Shown here one piece after another: positions 1 to 13,288 of a DNA stretch of 64,000 nucleotides; the first letter of the stretch is position 1; each line of letters opens with the position of its first letter. The position numbers were made by a program, and so were the translations under genes. Origin of the DNA: Gorsachius magnificus (Eukaryota; Chordata; Aves; Pelecaniformes; Ardeidae); NCBI GenBank assembly GCA_034008185.1, contig CM067082.1:156061895-156125894 (forward strand), read 5' to 3'. Below the pieces are notes generated by a model. It ran no database searches, had not been told where the DNA came from, and saw nothing but the letters and a program-made list of their open reading frames with translations.

Positions 1-585
1 GAGAGCCAAGCAACATCTGCTCCTGCTCCAGCCTCCTTGCCCAGCAGGTCTGGCCATGGCACCGGTGGGGATCGAGTCGTTCCCATCACCAAACCGTCAC
101 CCGTGGGCCAAAGTATCACCCGGGGAAGGAGGCAGAGGGCTGGAGGAAGAGCCAGACCCATGCATTTTCTCCTGCTCGCTTTAGCTGGGTTTTCACCATC
201 CGAACAGGCTGTGTGAAAGCCAAAACCTTCACGGCATGGGTCATAACAGAGAGTGGCAGGAGTATGCACACAGTTATAAATAGTTTGTGTTTTCTTCCTC
301 CCAAGGAAGACACTGGAGAGCAAAGAGAGCTCTTCTAGCCATAAATTAATATACAGGCTAAAAAAGCAATAGGCACCTTTTCACTCCCGACCCACCCCTG
401 CAGTGTCCCGTGTCTTCAATTTAATGCTTGGCAGTGAGAAAAGGAAATAAATGGAGGGTGGAGACAGAGAGGGGAATGGATGTGATGAAACCTTGAACGA
501 CGCTGGCTGCTGCTGGGAGTCACCTCTCCAAGCCAGCTCTCCACCGCTCGTGTTTCAGGGTAGAGATCTACACGTACTTCTCCTA

Positions 586-788
586 GATCATAAAATCATA
601 GAATATTTTGGGTGGGAAGGGACCCCTAGAGATCACCCAGCCCAACCCCCCTGCAGGAGCAGGGACACCTTGAACCACATCAGGTTGCTCACAGCCCCGA
701 CCAACCTGGCCTGGAATGGTCCCAGGGATGGGGCCTTCACCACCTCTCTGGGCAACCCCTGCCAGGGTTTCCCCACCCTCAGTGTAGA
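586..788 (-). mobile_element. CR1 LINE fragment
   Basis: Minus-oriented 3' end: ATCATAGAATATTTTGGGTGG, then the block holding TTGAACCACATCAGGTTGCT. About 200 bases, 5'-truncated. Confidence 0.9.
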
Positions 789-799
789 TGTCCTATTGA

Positions 800-3700
800 A
801 ATGAATAAGTGCTGTCGCTAATGATGATGAGATCTGGTGTAACATCTCCCTGCTAAGTCAGTGATGAGCAGAACCATAATTATTCACTCTGTCCGCAAAT
901 CTATGAAGCTCTGTACCGTATTGCACTGGGAGTTCATTTTCTTCTCTAATTTTCAGCTTTGGGATTTTCGTTCAATCTGTTTTAAAACTAAATGAAATGA
1001 GGAAACTTTTCTTTGTTCAAACGATAAGCCTGCTTTTTAAAGCAAGGCCCAGGAAGCAGCGTCACTGCGTTGAGACAAATGTCACAAAACTGACATAAAT
1101 AAAAAAATGTCAAGTTTTCACCTCATTGGAAATTGTGGGATTTGGGCTTGGGAGGCTACAGAATTCCACGTCTGAGAAGCAAACAGTTTTGAACACCACA
1201 AGTGAGGGCAAAGGCTGAAGCAGCAGGTTTCATTCACATCTTTTCTTCTTCAAATGACTCTGCCAAACGTTTTTTCTCTGGCCTTTGGACGCGGGATGTG
1301 GGACACATCTTCACCCTTGGTGGCTGTGGCTGCCATCCACTTTGAAAGAGGTTTGTGATGGACAGGGTGGCAAAGGCACTGCCCGAAAGGAAACACTCAA
1401 CTTGGAAAATATTCTCCCCCTTTTGCATAAGCTTAAAAGTCCACTGCAGAACTGCTGAATTTTGGTATTATTCTTCTCATTCAGTAATTTGGTGGCAGTT
1501 GGAGAGAAAAAAGTAGTATGGGGGGGTTACAGCTTTGCCAGTGAACAACGGAGGCACAGAAAGGCGTGCTGAGGTCTTATCTTTGCAAGCGGAGACGGCG
1601 CTTTGAAACATTGCAGCTACACAGAAAAAGGGTCAGGGTTTAATTTCTTTAGTGTCCCTGGTGTGGTTGGGCTGCCCCATGCCTTTAGCAGAGCACCACG
1701 GTTCTGGAAATGGCTTTAAACAGAGATTTTTTTTTTTTCCCCCAGATGTAAAAGACATGCAACCTCCTTTCTCAATGTGTCCCCCTTTCCTCCGATCCCC
1801 CTTGTCCTACCGTTATCCTCGCCATCTTCAGAGCAGCTGGCCCTCAATCACACAGGTGTGGGGGGATTGGTGGGTTTGGGAGACGACTTGGGCTCATTTT
1901 TTCACAAGTCAGCATTGCCACTTTGTGATTTCTAATGGCTCGTCCCCAGGCACATGCCTGGTTGATAGGACCAGGTAAACCAAGCACTGCAGAGGGGTCC
2001 AAACCTGTATCGCACTAGGGCATCTTCAAGGCTGCCTTCCATTTCCTGATGGGGAAGAGGCCATCAGCACCCATCAGAGCTCCTTCTTCATGCTTGGAGT
2101 CTCCAGAGCCTTCAGCAACCCAAGGACCCAAGGTGTGTCATTGCCCTGGTGACATGCTGCGTGGGCTGGGGACTTCTGCTGGGACAGAAAGCCATGTCTC
2201 TTGTGTTAAGGAACTTTGGGACAGGCCAGTCCCCTCCAGCAAGGGCAGAAGCAACGTACTGGGATACGACTTGGGTTTATGGGTGGCGGGACCATGCCTT
2301 GAGACAGCCCCTGTTCCCAGCCACCAAAACAGCCCATTTGCTCAAGAAATGGTAACTGAACCAACACCCGTGTTTATGGCTGATGGTATCAAGGCCAACT
2401 GTGGGTGTCCCGGAGACCCGTTCCGGAGCTGTGATGCAGAGATGGGAGGGAGCAGGTAGGAATGGTTGCAGCGCTGCTCAACTCAACCAGCCCAGCCAAG
2501 GACCCCCAGGTTCCCTTTCAGTCCCACCATGCTCCCCAGCTTAACCCAGAAAAAAAGTCTCAGTTGTACAAACTTCCTTCCTTCACCTAGAGCTTTGGGC
2601 ATTCTCCAAGATTTGGGACTTATCAGGGCTTGCATCGTAAGAACTCTGCCAAAACCTTAACTCTCTTACCAAAAAAAAAAAAAAAAAAAAAAAATTTACA
2701 GGCATCAGAAAAAGCTGTGCCAGCGTTTGTTGCTAAAATCTGCTTCATCACAAATCTCTGTGTGGACTTTTCAGGACAGTGGTGATGACAACCCCAGCAC
2801 AAATGTACCATTTGAACGGTGTAAAGCCAGGGCCTCTGCCTGCTCATCACCAGGTTCATTTCAGTTCTGCATCCGGCTCTGCTTCTTGGATGAACCCAAG
2901 AAGGTTTCGATCTGGATCAGGACCTTGCAGTTGTTCTCTGGCTCTTGCGAGGACCAAATGGAGAAAATGGGGTCTCGCACGTTTTTTCCAAAGCCTGTGG
3001 GGATTTTGGCTGCATCATGTAAGGAAGTTTGAAAACGAGGTGATGCCTCATTTCTTTCTCTCTGAAAACATAAACTCTGGCTCTGAATTGCCATGAAATT
3101 TGGGCCACAGTTGTGCCTCAGTTAGCCCAGAAGAGAGGTCAGAATACAGAATTTCTGTTAAGTTTGCACAGCTTTGTGGCTGGAGCAAAAGGCCAATGAG
3201 TAATATTCCTGCTGAAAAACAGTGAGATGTTTGATGGCTGACTGATGACCATAATAAGGTAAAAGCGCTTCGTTTTAAAAATGACAAAAAAATATAATCT
3301 GATATGGTAAAATAACAGCAAGATTTAAATTCCAAAGTACAAAAGCCCAGAGGAAGCATTTAAACCCAGGCTGGAGAGCAGAAGCGACTTATTCCAGCCC
3401 TTCCCAGCTAAAAATTTTGCTGTGACAGACACATTCTTGAGATGAATTTCAGTGTTGACAAAACCATGTATTTTTTTTTTCTGACAGGAACCTTTCTGCT
3501 GAAGTTTTCAAGGACAGCAAGATAACATGGGCCGGCGTACAGAAAGGTGGCAAGCAGGGACTCGCGGAGAGCCCCAGGGATGTGGCTCAGCGAAGCCCTT
3601 TATGGCTTTTTTTTCCCTGTGTCTGTTCCTGCTCCAAAGAAAGCATCTGCCTCAATAGTTAGAGGTCAGATGGAGCAATTATTCCCTTCTCTATTTGCTT

Positions 3701-5125
3701 CCCTTTCCTGAAGTCGCCAGAGAAGCAATGGGAATAAAAGGCCATCTCCAACCGCACCCGTTGGGGTCGTACCCGCCGTTCGTGCTACCCACATCTCTCC
3801 TGCAAACCCATCGCTTGCTCCCCGAGCTCTCATAACAGGAAACAATAAACTTTCCAGCCGGCGTTCCCAGCCCTGGCCGGCCTGCAAAGCACAACCCTGT
3901 GAAGCCAAGCCAGGCTTGACTTGCTGTAGACCTTCCTGAACTTGTACAAAAGAGTGAAAAAAGAAAAAAAAAAAAAAAAAAAAAATCAATAAAAATCAGA
4001 GGAAATCCATCCCCTTGGCAAAAAATGGCCATGCAAAAGTTCACGGCACATCGCCTCCTCCTGCCATTGCCCCCGTGGCGGCTCCTCCATCTGCGGTTCA
4101 CCGAGCAGTGGTGCGTTAATGCAGGCAGGGGCAGAGGAAAAAGGCCAGGGTGCATGGGAAAGATTAGGGAATGCTGGAAAAGAAGTCAAGCAGCCACATT
4201 TTTGGCTGCTCCAGAAAGGTGTTGGGGTTTTTTTCCCTTTTTCCTAACACCTGTGGATGGGCAGAGATGATGTGTTAGGAGGGAGCTTGGAAGAGCTCCA
4301 GGAAAAGGGGGCAGGAACAAGGGGAACCAGGAACGGAGGTTGGAAGCTCAGCCACAGCTTCTGGGCTTGATTCAAGAGCTGCTGGGTGATGTCCATGGCT
4401 CACACCGAGCAGATGAGAGGAATCCTTTCCCTGCTTTTCAGCTGCATGAAAACCACGCGCACAGGGTCAGCGGGGGGAGAGGGATGGGGGTGCGAGCAGC
4501 CAGCAACGCTGCACGGGGAGGAACATCTTGGGCACATCTCGAGGGTAAAGACATCAATGCCCCAAAGCGAAGGTGGGGCAGTTGGGTCCTCTGTGGGTCC
4601 ACACAAGCAAAGCAGGGCATGCTCGACACCTCCTCCATCTTTCCTCACCAAACCCCTCTTGCAAATACCTGAAAATACAGATAGTTTTGTGGGAAACACT
4701 TTGCACCCATGCAGGCGGGCTGCTGGCTCAGTTTGACACTATTTTTTTGCAGCAGTGCCAATGAGAAAAGCATTAGTGTCACCTCTGTCGTCACACACCT
4801 CAATCTGTCAGGCATGGAGAAGCACAACGACCACCACAACAGGCTGGACAACCTGTACACAACCTGTCTGGTCCAACCAGCCCCATTACATGAAGCAGCT
4901 CTCAGGACAGATTCTCCCACCAGGATTTAAACCAGGTCCATACGGGTTGGAGCAACCCAAGGAGACCCTGCCACTGCCCTTGACTCTGGCTGAAGGGCGC
5001 TTTTGCCCCTAGTAAAGGACAGCGTGACCCACCACTAACCATGGCCCCATTTGCCAAAGTGGACACTCAGCTCTATAGGTTCCAGCTTGATCCTGGGCTG
5101 ACAGCCACCTGCCCAAACAACAAGT
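800..5125. other. Unique non-coding stretch
   Basis: No convincing exon. It holds poly(A) runs at about 2671-2694 and 3965-3985 and T-runs at about 1729 and 3471. All frames are short and lack family features. Confidence 0.6.
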
Positions 5126-5361
5126 GCAATAGGGAAGAAGTTTCAGTTGAATGTGAGGAAGAACTTCTTTACTTTGAGGGTGACAGAGCCCTGGAACAGG
5201 CTGCCCAGGGGGCTGTGGAGTCTCCTTCTCTGGAGATATTCAACCCCTGCCTGGACAATGTCCTGTGCACCCTGCTCTGGTTGAGCCTGCTTGAGCAGGG
5301 GGGTGGGACTGGGTGATCTCCCAAGGTCCCTTCCAACCCTTTCCATTCTGTGATTCTGTAT
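5126..5361 (+). mobile_element. CR1 LINE fragment
   Basis: Plus-oriented 3' portion with GGAAGAACTTCTTTACTTTG, CAGGCTGCCCAGGG and the terminal ATTCTGTGATTCTGT. Confidence 0.9.
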
Positions 5362-5600
5362 GGGTGATTTGGAAGAGCTGCTCTGCTCGTAAGCAGATTT
5401 AAGGTCTTTTTGCTTTGGTGTGGCATTTGGTCAGGGTGCTGAGTCCCACTCTGTGCTCTGCTCTACCAAGAACATAAGGGTGGTCTCCTAAACCCATCAT
5501 CCAGCACCTCAGCAGGTGGCCTGGTTGCAGGAGCTGAGGTGAAGCTCAAGGAGCAGGATTTGTAAGATGAGCTAAAATCTTATCTGAACCAGGACACGTG

Positions 5601-5785
5601 CATAGAATCATAGAATCACAGAATCGTTTAGGTTGGAAAAGGCCTTTAAGGTCATCAAGTCCAACCATTACTCTAACCCTGTCATCCCACCACTAAACCA
5701 TGTCCCTAAGCATCTAAGACACCAAACCTCTCTGAACATCCCAACGCTCATCACTGGAGCATCTACTGCCCAGCCTCCTGGCTTT
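5601..5785 (-). mobile_element. CR1 LINE fragment, older
   Basis: Starts CATAGAATCATAGAATCACAG and continues GTTTAGGTTGGAAAAGGCC. It decays after about 150 bases, so the right edge is approximate. Confidence 0.85.
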
Positions 5786-8450
5786 GGAGGACCCTCAGAC
5801 TTGTCAGGTCAGATAGAGCCATAACAGTGAGGCTACTCCATGACCCAAGTGTTGTGCAAAGGGGAAAAGGGCTGGGGACAGCTGCCAAACCCTTCCCTCC
5901 GCCGCTCCCTCCCCGAATAAACTCCAAGCTGAAGACCTGCCACCCCAAATCACCACCACGTCCTCCTGAGCTCAGCCCTAGCTACCTGGACACCAGACCC
6001 CCTCCTCACAGAGAAAAAAATTCAACATCAACTAAATAAGGATACCGAAGACAAGAAAGCGAAGGTCAAAACAAAAATACCAGACACTTGGATGCGACTT
6101 TATGGCCCATTTTTCCATTACTAATAAGATCTAAACATAGTTAGAAGAGAAGAGAGACTCGAACATGATAAATGAGGAAACAAACGGTTGGACATGCTCT
6201 TGCCAACTGTTCTTAGATAACAGACAAAAGAGAAAATAAGGAAAAAAAGGAAACATTATTACTACAAGTGCTTCCCTATCCTTCTGGCCGGGTTCCCAGC
6301 ATGACCGGGGTAGGTTTCTACTCCGCTCACCCAGATTTATTGTTACACCAGTATCACCAGTATAAATATTTAACTAACCACTTAGGTAATTATACAGAGA
6401 GATAATTATATGATCATGTTTACATGCAGAGAAGAGCAAGACGAGAGAGAAATGCCCGGAGGAGTGCCCGGTGTCAGGTAAGCAGTACGGTACCTTCCCC
6501 AGGAGCCCTGGGGACGGGAGCATCAGTGAAGGCTGGCCGGTCTGATCCGAAGGCGAGCGTTGGGTGGGAAAGGGACGGGAGCCTTCCTGGACGTGTTTAC
6601 ATAGGTGGGCCCCCACCCGCTGACGCCGGAGAGGTCAGCAGCTCATGCCTCACATCTGGACGCCACTGGGTCCCCCCGTGCCAAGAAGGGAGACCACGTG
6701 TCTCTTCATCCCCAAAGCTCACAGGACAAGAGGGGTGTTGAATCAGTGTCCCTCCTTCCCTTCCAGGGGTAGATAGCAGGATAGAGAAAGTGCCCTCAGG
6801 CTGGCATCCAGGTGGGAATGGAGCCAGTCCCATTTGGCCCTGGGCCATGCTGATACTTGAAGCAAAGGTTGACTCTCAGATCTGCAGTGCTAGAGGTGCA
6901 AGCCCCTGGGCATCCAGAGGGGAGCTGGCGGCACCTTCCCCCCCCCTCACACTGGGCATGAGCACACACCTGCCTGTCTGCTGTGCTGGGCATCCAGCTA
7001 TCCAAAGCCCATACCAGACCACCAAACCCTACACCAGCACCACCAAACCCTACATCAGCACCACCAAACTCTACACCAGCACCACCAAACCCTACATCCA
7101 GCACCACCAAAGCCAACATCAGCACCAACAAAACCCTACACCAGTACCACCAAAACCCCACCACCAATCCTACACCACCTTCACCAAACCCTACAGTACC
7201 CCCCCAACACACAATGTCCCTAGGTTGAGACCATGAACCTGAGGTTTTGCCATGGTCCCATCATGCCTCATGCACAGGACTAAGGCAGACACCCCCCAAC
7301 CTTGCTGCCTGCCCTCTCCTACCAAAGGGTGGACCAAGCTGGTCCCTGCTACCCAGTTGCCTTCACCCCCCATGGTGTCGGGGGGAAGGAGCCAGGAGAT
7401 CTGGGCTGCAGCCAGGTGCTCTCAGAGGACCATCATGGGATGGTCCTTCCTCCCTGCAGCATTGCCCTCCTGGACGCAGGACCCACTGCGTGACCCCAGC
7501 TGTAGGAGAGCATAATCTCTTACGGTCTCAGTCCTTAATGAACATGCGGGGCTGCGCAGGTCGTCAGTCCTGAGGTGGACAGCCACGCTCACTGCCCCTC
7601 GGGAAGCTAGCAGCAGGTTGTGCTCCGATACGAGTGTGTGCGCTGCTTTGCAGCAGATTGCTCCGGGGAGTGAGCAGCAATAAAAAGCTGGAGACAAGAA
7701 AGGGTAATATCGAATCCAGCTGTGAAAACAAAGATTAAAACCCCATGAGCCTACAACCTCCCTTGGCCCACACGTGGGAAACAACGCGCCAACATTAATT
7801 CCCCTCCCCATGTCCATCCAACAGATATTTTTTTCATGAATGAGCATGTTGAGGCGGAAGGGGAAGGAAGGGAGATGCAGGAGGAGGAGGTGGACAGCCC
7901 TTCCATGTCTTTTACACAGGGGAACCTCTGCAGTTCACGGAGAGGCAGGGCCGTGGGTCTGAGCCAACGATGCTTCAGTGCTTGGGGCTGATCCACGACC
8001 TGAGACAAGCGGGCAGCTAGATGAGGTTGTTCTCTTTTCGCTTATACAACAGGATGGTCCTGAAGGTAGAGGTCTTCCCAAGAGAGCACCAGGCACATGG
8101 GTGCCTGGGTGCAGGTTTCGCTAGAGAAGTGGGCAGCTTGGGTGCATGCTACCCTGCTCACCCCAAACCCTCCACCACCCACTGGGGTGCAGTGGGCTCC
8201 TGCTGCCACAGCAGGTACCCCTGGCATCGCTAGGGCTTGCACAGGGGTCGAACACCCCCATACCAGGTACCTGGCTGGTTCCCAAGCAGGGGTGCGTGAA
8301 GCTCCACTGTGAGGCTGGGGATGGGACACAGGGGGTGCTGCAGTCACAGTTTAATCTGCAATATTACTAAAATCCCCCCATGACATGCAGCAAGGCCCTT
8401 CCAGCTCTCACAGCCTTGTGCTCACATTTCTTTTCTTCCATGCTCTCTGC
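5786..8450. other. Unique non-coding stretch around the 21-bp minisatellite
   Basis: Apart from the repeat at 7.02-7.20 kb I see no recognisable gene, RNA or mobile element. Confidence 0.6.
7018..7203 (+). repeat. 21-bp minisatellite
   Basis: About eight units on ACCAAACCCTACACCAGCACC; clean copies start near 7022, 7043, 7064 and 7086, and later ones are degenerate. Since 21 is a multiple of three, it reads as an open heptapeptide repeat (TKPYTST) in one frame. That is not evidence of coding. There are no unique spacers, so it is not a CRISPR array. Confidence 0.9.
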
Positions 8451-8900
8451 CACAGAATCATAGAACGTTTTGGGTGGGAAGGGACCCCTAGAGGTCACCC
8501 AGCCCAACCCCCCTGCGGGAGCAGGGACACCTTGAACCACATCAGGTTGCTCACAGCCCCGGCCAACCTGGCCTGGAATGGTCCCAGGGATGGGGCCTCC
8601 ACCCCCTCTCTGGGCAACCCCTGCCAGGCTTTCACCACCCTCATTGGAAATAATTTCTTCCTTATATACAGTTTAAATCTACCTTGGTTTAGTTTAAAAC
8701 CATGACCCCTTGTCCTGTCACAGCTGGCCCTACTAAGAAGATTGTCCCCACCTTTCCTATGGGCCCCTTTAGGTACTGAATGGCCTCAATCAGCTCTGCC
8801 TGCAGCCTTCTCCTCTCCAGGCTGAACACCCCCAACTCTCCCAGCCTGGCCTCATAGGAGAGGGGCTCCAGCCCTCGGATCATTTTTGTAGCCCTGTAGC
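8451..8900 (-). mobile_element. CR1 LINE fragment
   Basis: CACAGAATCATAGAACGTTTTGGG start. It extends through CTTTAGGTACTGAATGGCC and CATAGGAGAGGGGCTCCAGC, covering the C-terminal part of the CR1 ORF2 in antisense. Confidence 0.92.
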
Positions 8901-11223
8901 CATCCCAGAGCCAGTTCAGCCTCCTCTGCTAAGTTGAACATTGCTACGTTTAAACACTAAGTTCTGCAATGCTGCAGAAAGAGGGTGCAAAAGGAAAAAA
9001 AAAAACACTCTGATCCTTCTTCAGTTTGCAATAAACAGCCCTTAGAAATGCCAAGCCAGGGTTTCAGACCTACAGGCAGCTACTGGGACACCTCGAAGTT
9101 TGCTGCTGGTCAACTGAGGTCCATCCTCTTTGCTGTGGCTCTGATGGAGGTCACTGGTAGGGCACCCAGCCCACCACATTTCGGTATTCCAGGAAAACCC
9201 CTGGAAATTTTCTGAAGCAACCAGCTGCAATCAGTGGCCTGGCCATTACCAGAAGCTGGGGAAAGAAGATGAAGTTGTAGGAGGCTCTTCTTGAAAATTC
9301 ACTCTTTCCATCTCTGGTTCTTTCCCTCCCTTCCTCTCCACGGCATCCTCCCTTCAGCCTCCAGACAGAAATAAATAAGAAACCGCAACACCATCTGTGT
9401 TTCTGAGAAGGATTAAGAAGCAACCACTTAAGGGACGTGAACAAAACCCCCAAATTATGTTCTGCAGCATTGCTATAGGACGGGTCAGTGTGCACGCAGA
9501 TGGATGAGGTAGAGAGCCCTGTGGGCCATGTGAGGAGCTGGAGCCAGAGGAGCAGAGTCCCACAGCCAACCAGTGGTACCCGAATCACTGAGCTGCGATG
9601 AGTATGGAGCCTGTGAGCTTCCCTGCATCATTTGAAAGCAGATCTTCATCCATCGTCTCCTTTTTCCCTGGCTGCTTTTTGGGTCCCTACTGACCTCAAA
9701 GCCTGGGAGCCTTCCCCTCAACCCTCTGGAGCCCACATCAGTGCTGCTCAGCCAACTCTCTGCTGTCTCTAGGGCGACTCCAGGCAGAAATGAGCAGGGC
9801 ACCCCTATTTTCACCTCTCCCAAAGGCAACAGCACATGGGAGATATGATATTGCCTTCTCTCAAGCAGTAAGAGTCCTGCAAACCACGAGCCTCAATCAC
9901 TAGCACCAGACACAGCCCTGTGTGAGATATGACGAGGGAAGGGACTTGCCTGGTGGGAGATAATGTCCAAACCAAGCTCAGGAGGTCCCACAGAGGATCT
10001 CTCTCGTGGAACTGCCACCCTGTCCCATGTGGGACTTGACCTCAACCAGCTACATCATTGCCTCCTGCTTAGATGTCTTTTCCGCCTACACCCTTGACAA
10101 AATGTCATTGCATCGCCCTGCCATGATCCCAGGCTCCCCTTCGTGTCCATCCCCATTGGTTTTATCTACACCACTGGCTCCAAAGATGAGCAGGCCTTCT
10201 GCTGGCACACGTAATGTCACATCTCACCATTTTCAGGACTGCAGATCCAGCCCCCAAACAGCCCTGGCTCTGCTGCTATCCATTCAAAGGTCCTCACTCC
10301 ATCCCCATTTCAAAAATTCAGCTGACAAAGTGGGTTTTCTCCTTTGTCCAGAGCCCTTCTTTTCTGCTCTTGATTTAATTGTCCAGTTGTAATAGCCAAG
10401 AATTTCCAAAACCTGACGGAAAATTAAAGAACCGGTGCAGGAGCAAAACCACTCCTGCCTTGGAGAACTGTGCTTTCGTTTCCTGCCAGCCATCCTCTTT
10501 CGGGCACTGGGAGCAAAAAACTTCAGGCCTTTCCAACCACTAAATCACCCTGTTGGGCTCATAACAGGGGCAGCTGAACTACACCTAGTTCCAGCTATTG
10601 AAATGACGGCAACAGTCTCCATCCCACAGGAACTGACCCCTTTACTGTTGCCGATGCTGGTGGAAGTGCTGATGACATATGAACATTAGTGACCGTTATT
10701 AATTTCCAGTGGTGTTTGCTGAAGCTGGAGCCAATGCAGAGCTGGGGTGGAGGGGAGTAAGCTCAAAGGACTGGAGATGGGATGTGGGGATGCTCAACCC
10801 GATGGAGAAGCCAAGGGCTGCGCGGAGGGGGAGTTATGGCTTTGCTTAAGTCAGCCCCACCAGACGAAGCAAGCTGTAGGCTGGTGGTTAGCCAGGATGC
10901 TCTGCATGTCGGGATACCTATCCCAGTCATCCCACTGATGTCCTGCACTCAGAAACACATAACATGGCCGGTGGGCTTCAGAGGACCAAGAAACGGGGTC
11001 ATCATGGAGCAGTGCACATGGCCTCCTCTTGGCAGCTCTCAGCGAAGTCTGCCCAGCAGAGAAGTCCACGCATGTACTCAGCCCATCACCTGCCCCATCC
11101 TGGCCAGTCCCAAGGAGAAGTCATTGGTCCCCCACCAGCTTTGCCCAGCCCTTGCTTATAAAATTTCAGGTGCTTTTACCTGCGATTTGGGGAATGCCCA
11201 ATTTCATCCTTTTTCATGCCTGT
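8901..11223. other. Unique non-coding stretch
   Basis: Nothing recognised; frames up to about 145 codons lack family features and splice context. Confidence 0.55.
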
Positions 11224-11690
11224 CCATAGAACCATGGAATCGCTTTGGTTGGAAAAGACCTTTAAGATCATCAAACCCAACCGTTCCCCTACCCCTGCCA
11301 TCCCACCCCCAAACCCCGTCCCTCAGCACCGCCTCTGCCCGGCTGTTAAATCCCCCCAGGGCTGGGGACTCGACCCCTTCCCTGGGCAGCCCCTTCCAGC
11401 CCCTGACAGCCCTTTGGGGAAGGAATTGTTCCCCAGGGCCAACCTCACCCTGCCCTGGCACAACTTGAGGCCGGTGCCCCTCGTCCCATCGCCCCTTCCC
11501 TGGGAGCAGCCCCCCCCCCCCCGCCGCCCTCTGGACACGCTCCAGCCCCTCCAGGTCCTTCTGGGAGGGAGGGGCCCAACCCTGACCCCAGCATTCGAGG
11601 GGCGGCCCCCCCAGTGCCCAGCACAGGGGCACGGTCCCTGCCCTGCTCCTGCTGGCCAAATCCCACCCAAGTGCATTAAAAACCGTCTTG
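11224..11690 (-). mobile_element. CR1 LINE fragment (CTGTTAAATCCCC subfamily)
   Basis: CATAGAACCATGGAATCGCTTTGG start, with GCTGTTAAATCCCCCCAGGG and CCCAGCATTCGAGGGGCGG. It belongs to a set of very similar copies (also near 13.0, 19.7, 25.0, 33.0 and 58.0 kb). Confidence 0.92.
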
Positions 11691-11888
11691 GAGGAGACAA
11701 CGAGAGATCTTTTCCTTTCGAGGAGAAGCCACCACACTGCGCACAGTCCAGCCTCCACATCACCCCACCATTGCCCCATATCCCTGCAACCCTTTTCCTA
11801 GAAACATCTATTGGGACTCCCCTTCCAGGAAAAAAAGGGCAATTTATCCCAGGCTGGTTGGTTAAGAAAGATCCTGACTTGCTTTAGG

Positions 11889-11945
11889 CACCCTATTAGA
11901 TGTATCCTACTAGGTGTATCCTACTGGATGTAACCTACTAGCAAG
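11889..11945 (+). repeat. Short tandem repeat, three 16-bp units
   Basis: TAGATGTATCCTACTAGGTGTATCC-type units: three near-copies of (T/G)GTATCCTACTAG-like sequence. Confidence 0.7.
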
Positions 11946-12149
11946 GGAGAAGCCACGGGACCCGAGGCACATCTACGTGCCTCTGATCTGGATAGACATA
12001 TTAGAAAATTGAGCAGATTTGATTGAAAGTGGAGCAGGCAGCCCTCTATTTTAAGAGATTCCTGGTATCTCTCCATCTGCACTGGGCCACACAGATTGAA
12101 AAAAAAAAACAAACCAACAACAAAAAACCCCAAAACCACTTCTGCTACT

Positions 12150-12524
12150 GGGGAAGAGAAGGCTGCGGGCAGAGCTGAGTGCGGCCGTTCAGTACCTAAA
12201 GGGGGCCCAGAGGAAAGGGGGGGACAAGCTTTTTAGCAGGGCCAGCTGTGACAGGACAAGGGGGATGGTTTTAAACTAAACCAGGGTAGGGTTAGGCTGG
12301 ATCTAAGGAAGAAATTCTTTACAACGAGGGTGGTGAAACCCTGGCAGGGGTTGCCCAGAGAGGGGGTGGAGGCCCCATCCCTGGGAACATTCCAGGCCAG
12401 GTTGGCCGGGGCTGTGAGCAACCTGATGTGGTTCAAGGTGTCCCTGCTCCTGCAGGGGGGTTGGGCTGGGTGACCTCTGGGGGTCCCTTCCCACCCAAAA
12501 CATTCTATGGTTCTATGATTCTAC
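12150..12524 (+). mobile_element. CR1 LINE fragment
   Basis: GCGGGCAGAGCTGAGTGCGG start, ending CATTCTATGGTTCTATGATTCTA. Plus orientation. Confidence 0.92.
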
Positions 12525-12937
12525 TGGCAGTAATATTTTGGCAGGCATGCGTGAGCCTCTATGAACCTGTGGCCTGTGGTAATGTCCTGGTACAGAAACA
12601 AGCCTTACAGTAGGAGAGCCCATCCTGCTGTTATTCCTTGTAATGGGGAGCTTCCCAAAACCAAGCCAAAACAAATATTTCTAGCAAAGGCAGGAGCTGC
12701 CCAGAGGGAGCCGCGGCGGGCAGGAACGCTCCTGCCACCAGGCAGGAGGTGACATCATCCGGATTCCTTCGCTGAGGAATGTGGGATTTGTGCCATCTTC
12801 CGTGCCAGTAATTGCTTTTCAAAAACAGACCTGCCCAGGGATGCACGTTTCACCTGTCCCCTTCCACTGCGCAGCAGAGGGGCTGAACGTCCCCCATCCC
12901 CCTTCTCTCCCACGGTGTTAATGGGGCCGTTGCACAA

Positions 12938-13288
12938 GGCTGCTGGGGAGCGGCTGGGGGAGCTGGGGGGGTTCAGCCTGGAGAGAGGAGGCTGAGGGGA
13001 GCCCTCATGGCTCCCTACAACTGCCTGAGGGAGGGGGGAGCCGGGGGGGTCGGCTCTGCTCCCAGGGAAGGGGCGGTTGGCCCGGGGAACCTTCCCCAAA
13101 GGGCTAGGCCCTGGAAGGGGCTGCCCAGGGAAGGGGTCGAGTCCCCAGCCCTGGGGGGATTTAACAGCCGGGCAGAGGCGGTGCTGAGGGCCAGGGTTTG
13201 GGGGTGGGATGGCAGGGGTAGGGGAACGGCTGGGCTGGGGGAGCTTAAAGGTCTTTCCCAACCTGAATGATTCTGTGATTCTATGATT
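12938..13288 (+). mobile_element. CR1 LINE fragment (CTGTTAAATCCCC subfamily)
   Basis: GGCTGCTGGGGAGCGGCTGG start, ending ATTCTGTGATTCTATGATT. Plus orientation, 413 bases after the previous CR1. Confidence 0.92.

Noticed and set aside
2671..2694. Poly(A) run as the tail of a processed pseudogene or SINE (also 3965, 17143, 21310, 54121)
   Set aside because: No recognisable retroposed gene or SINE body precedes any of them; simple homopolymers explain them.
7018..7203. CRISPR-like repeat array
   Set aside because: Units are contiguous with no unique spacers, and the genome is vertebrate.
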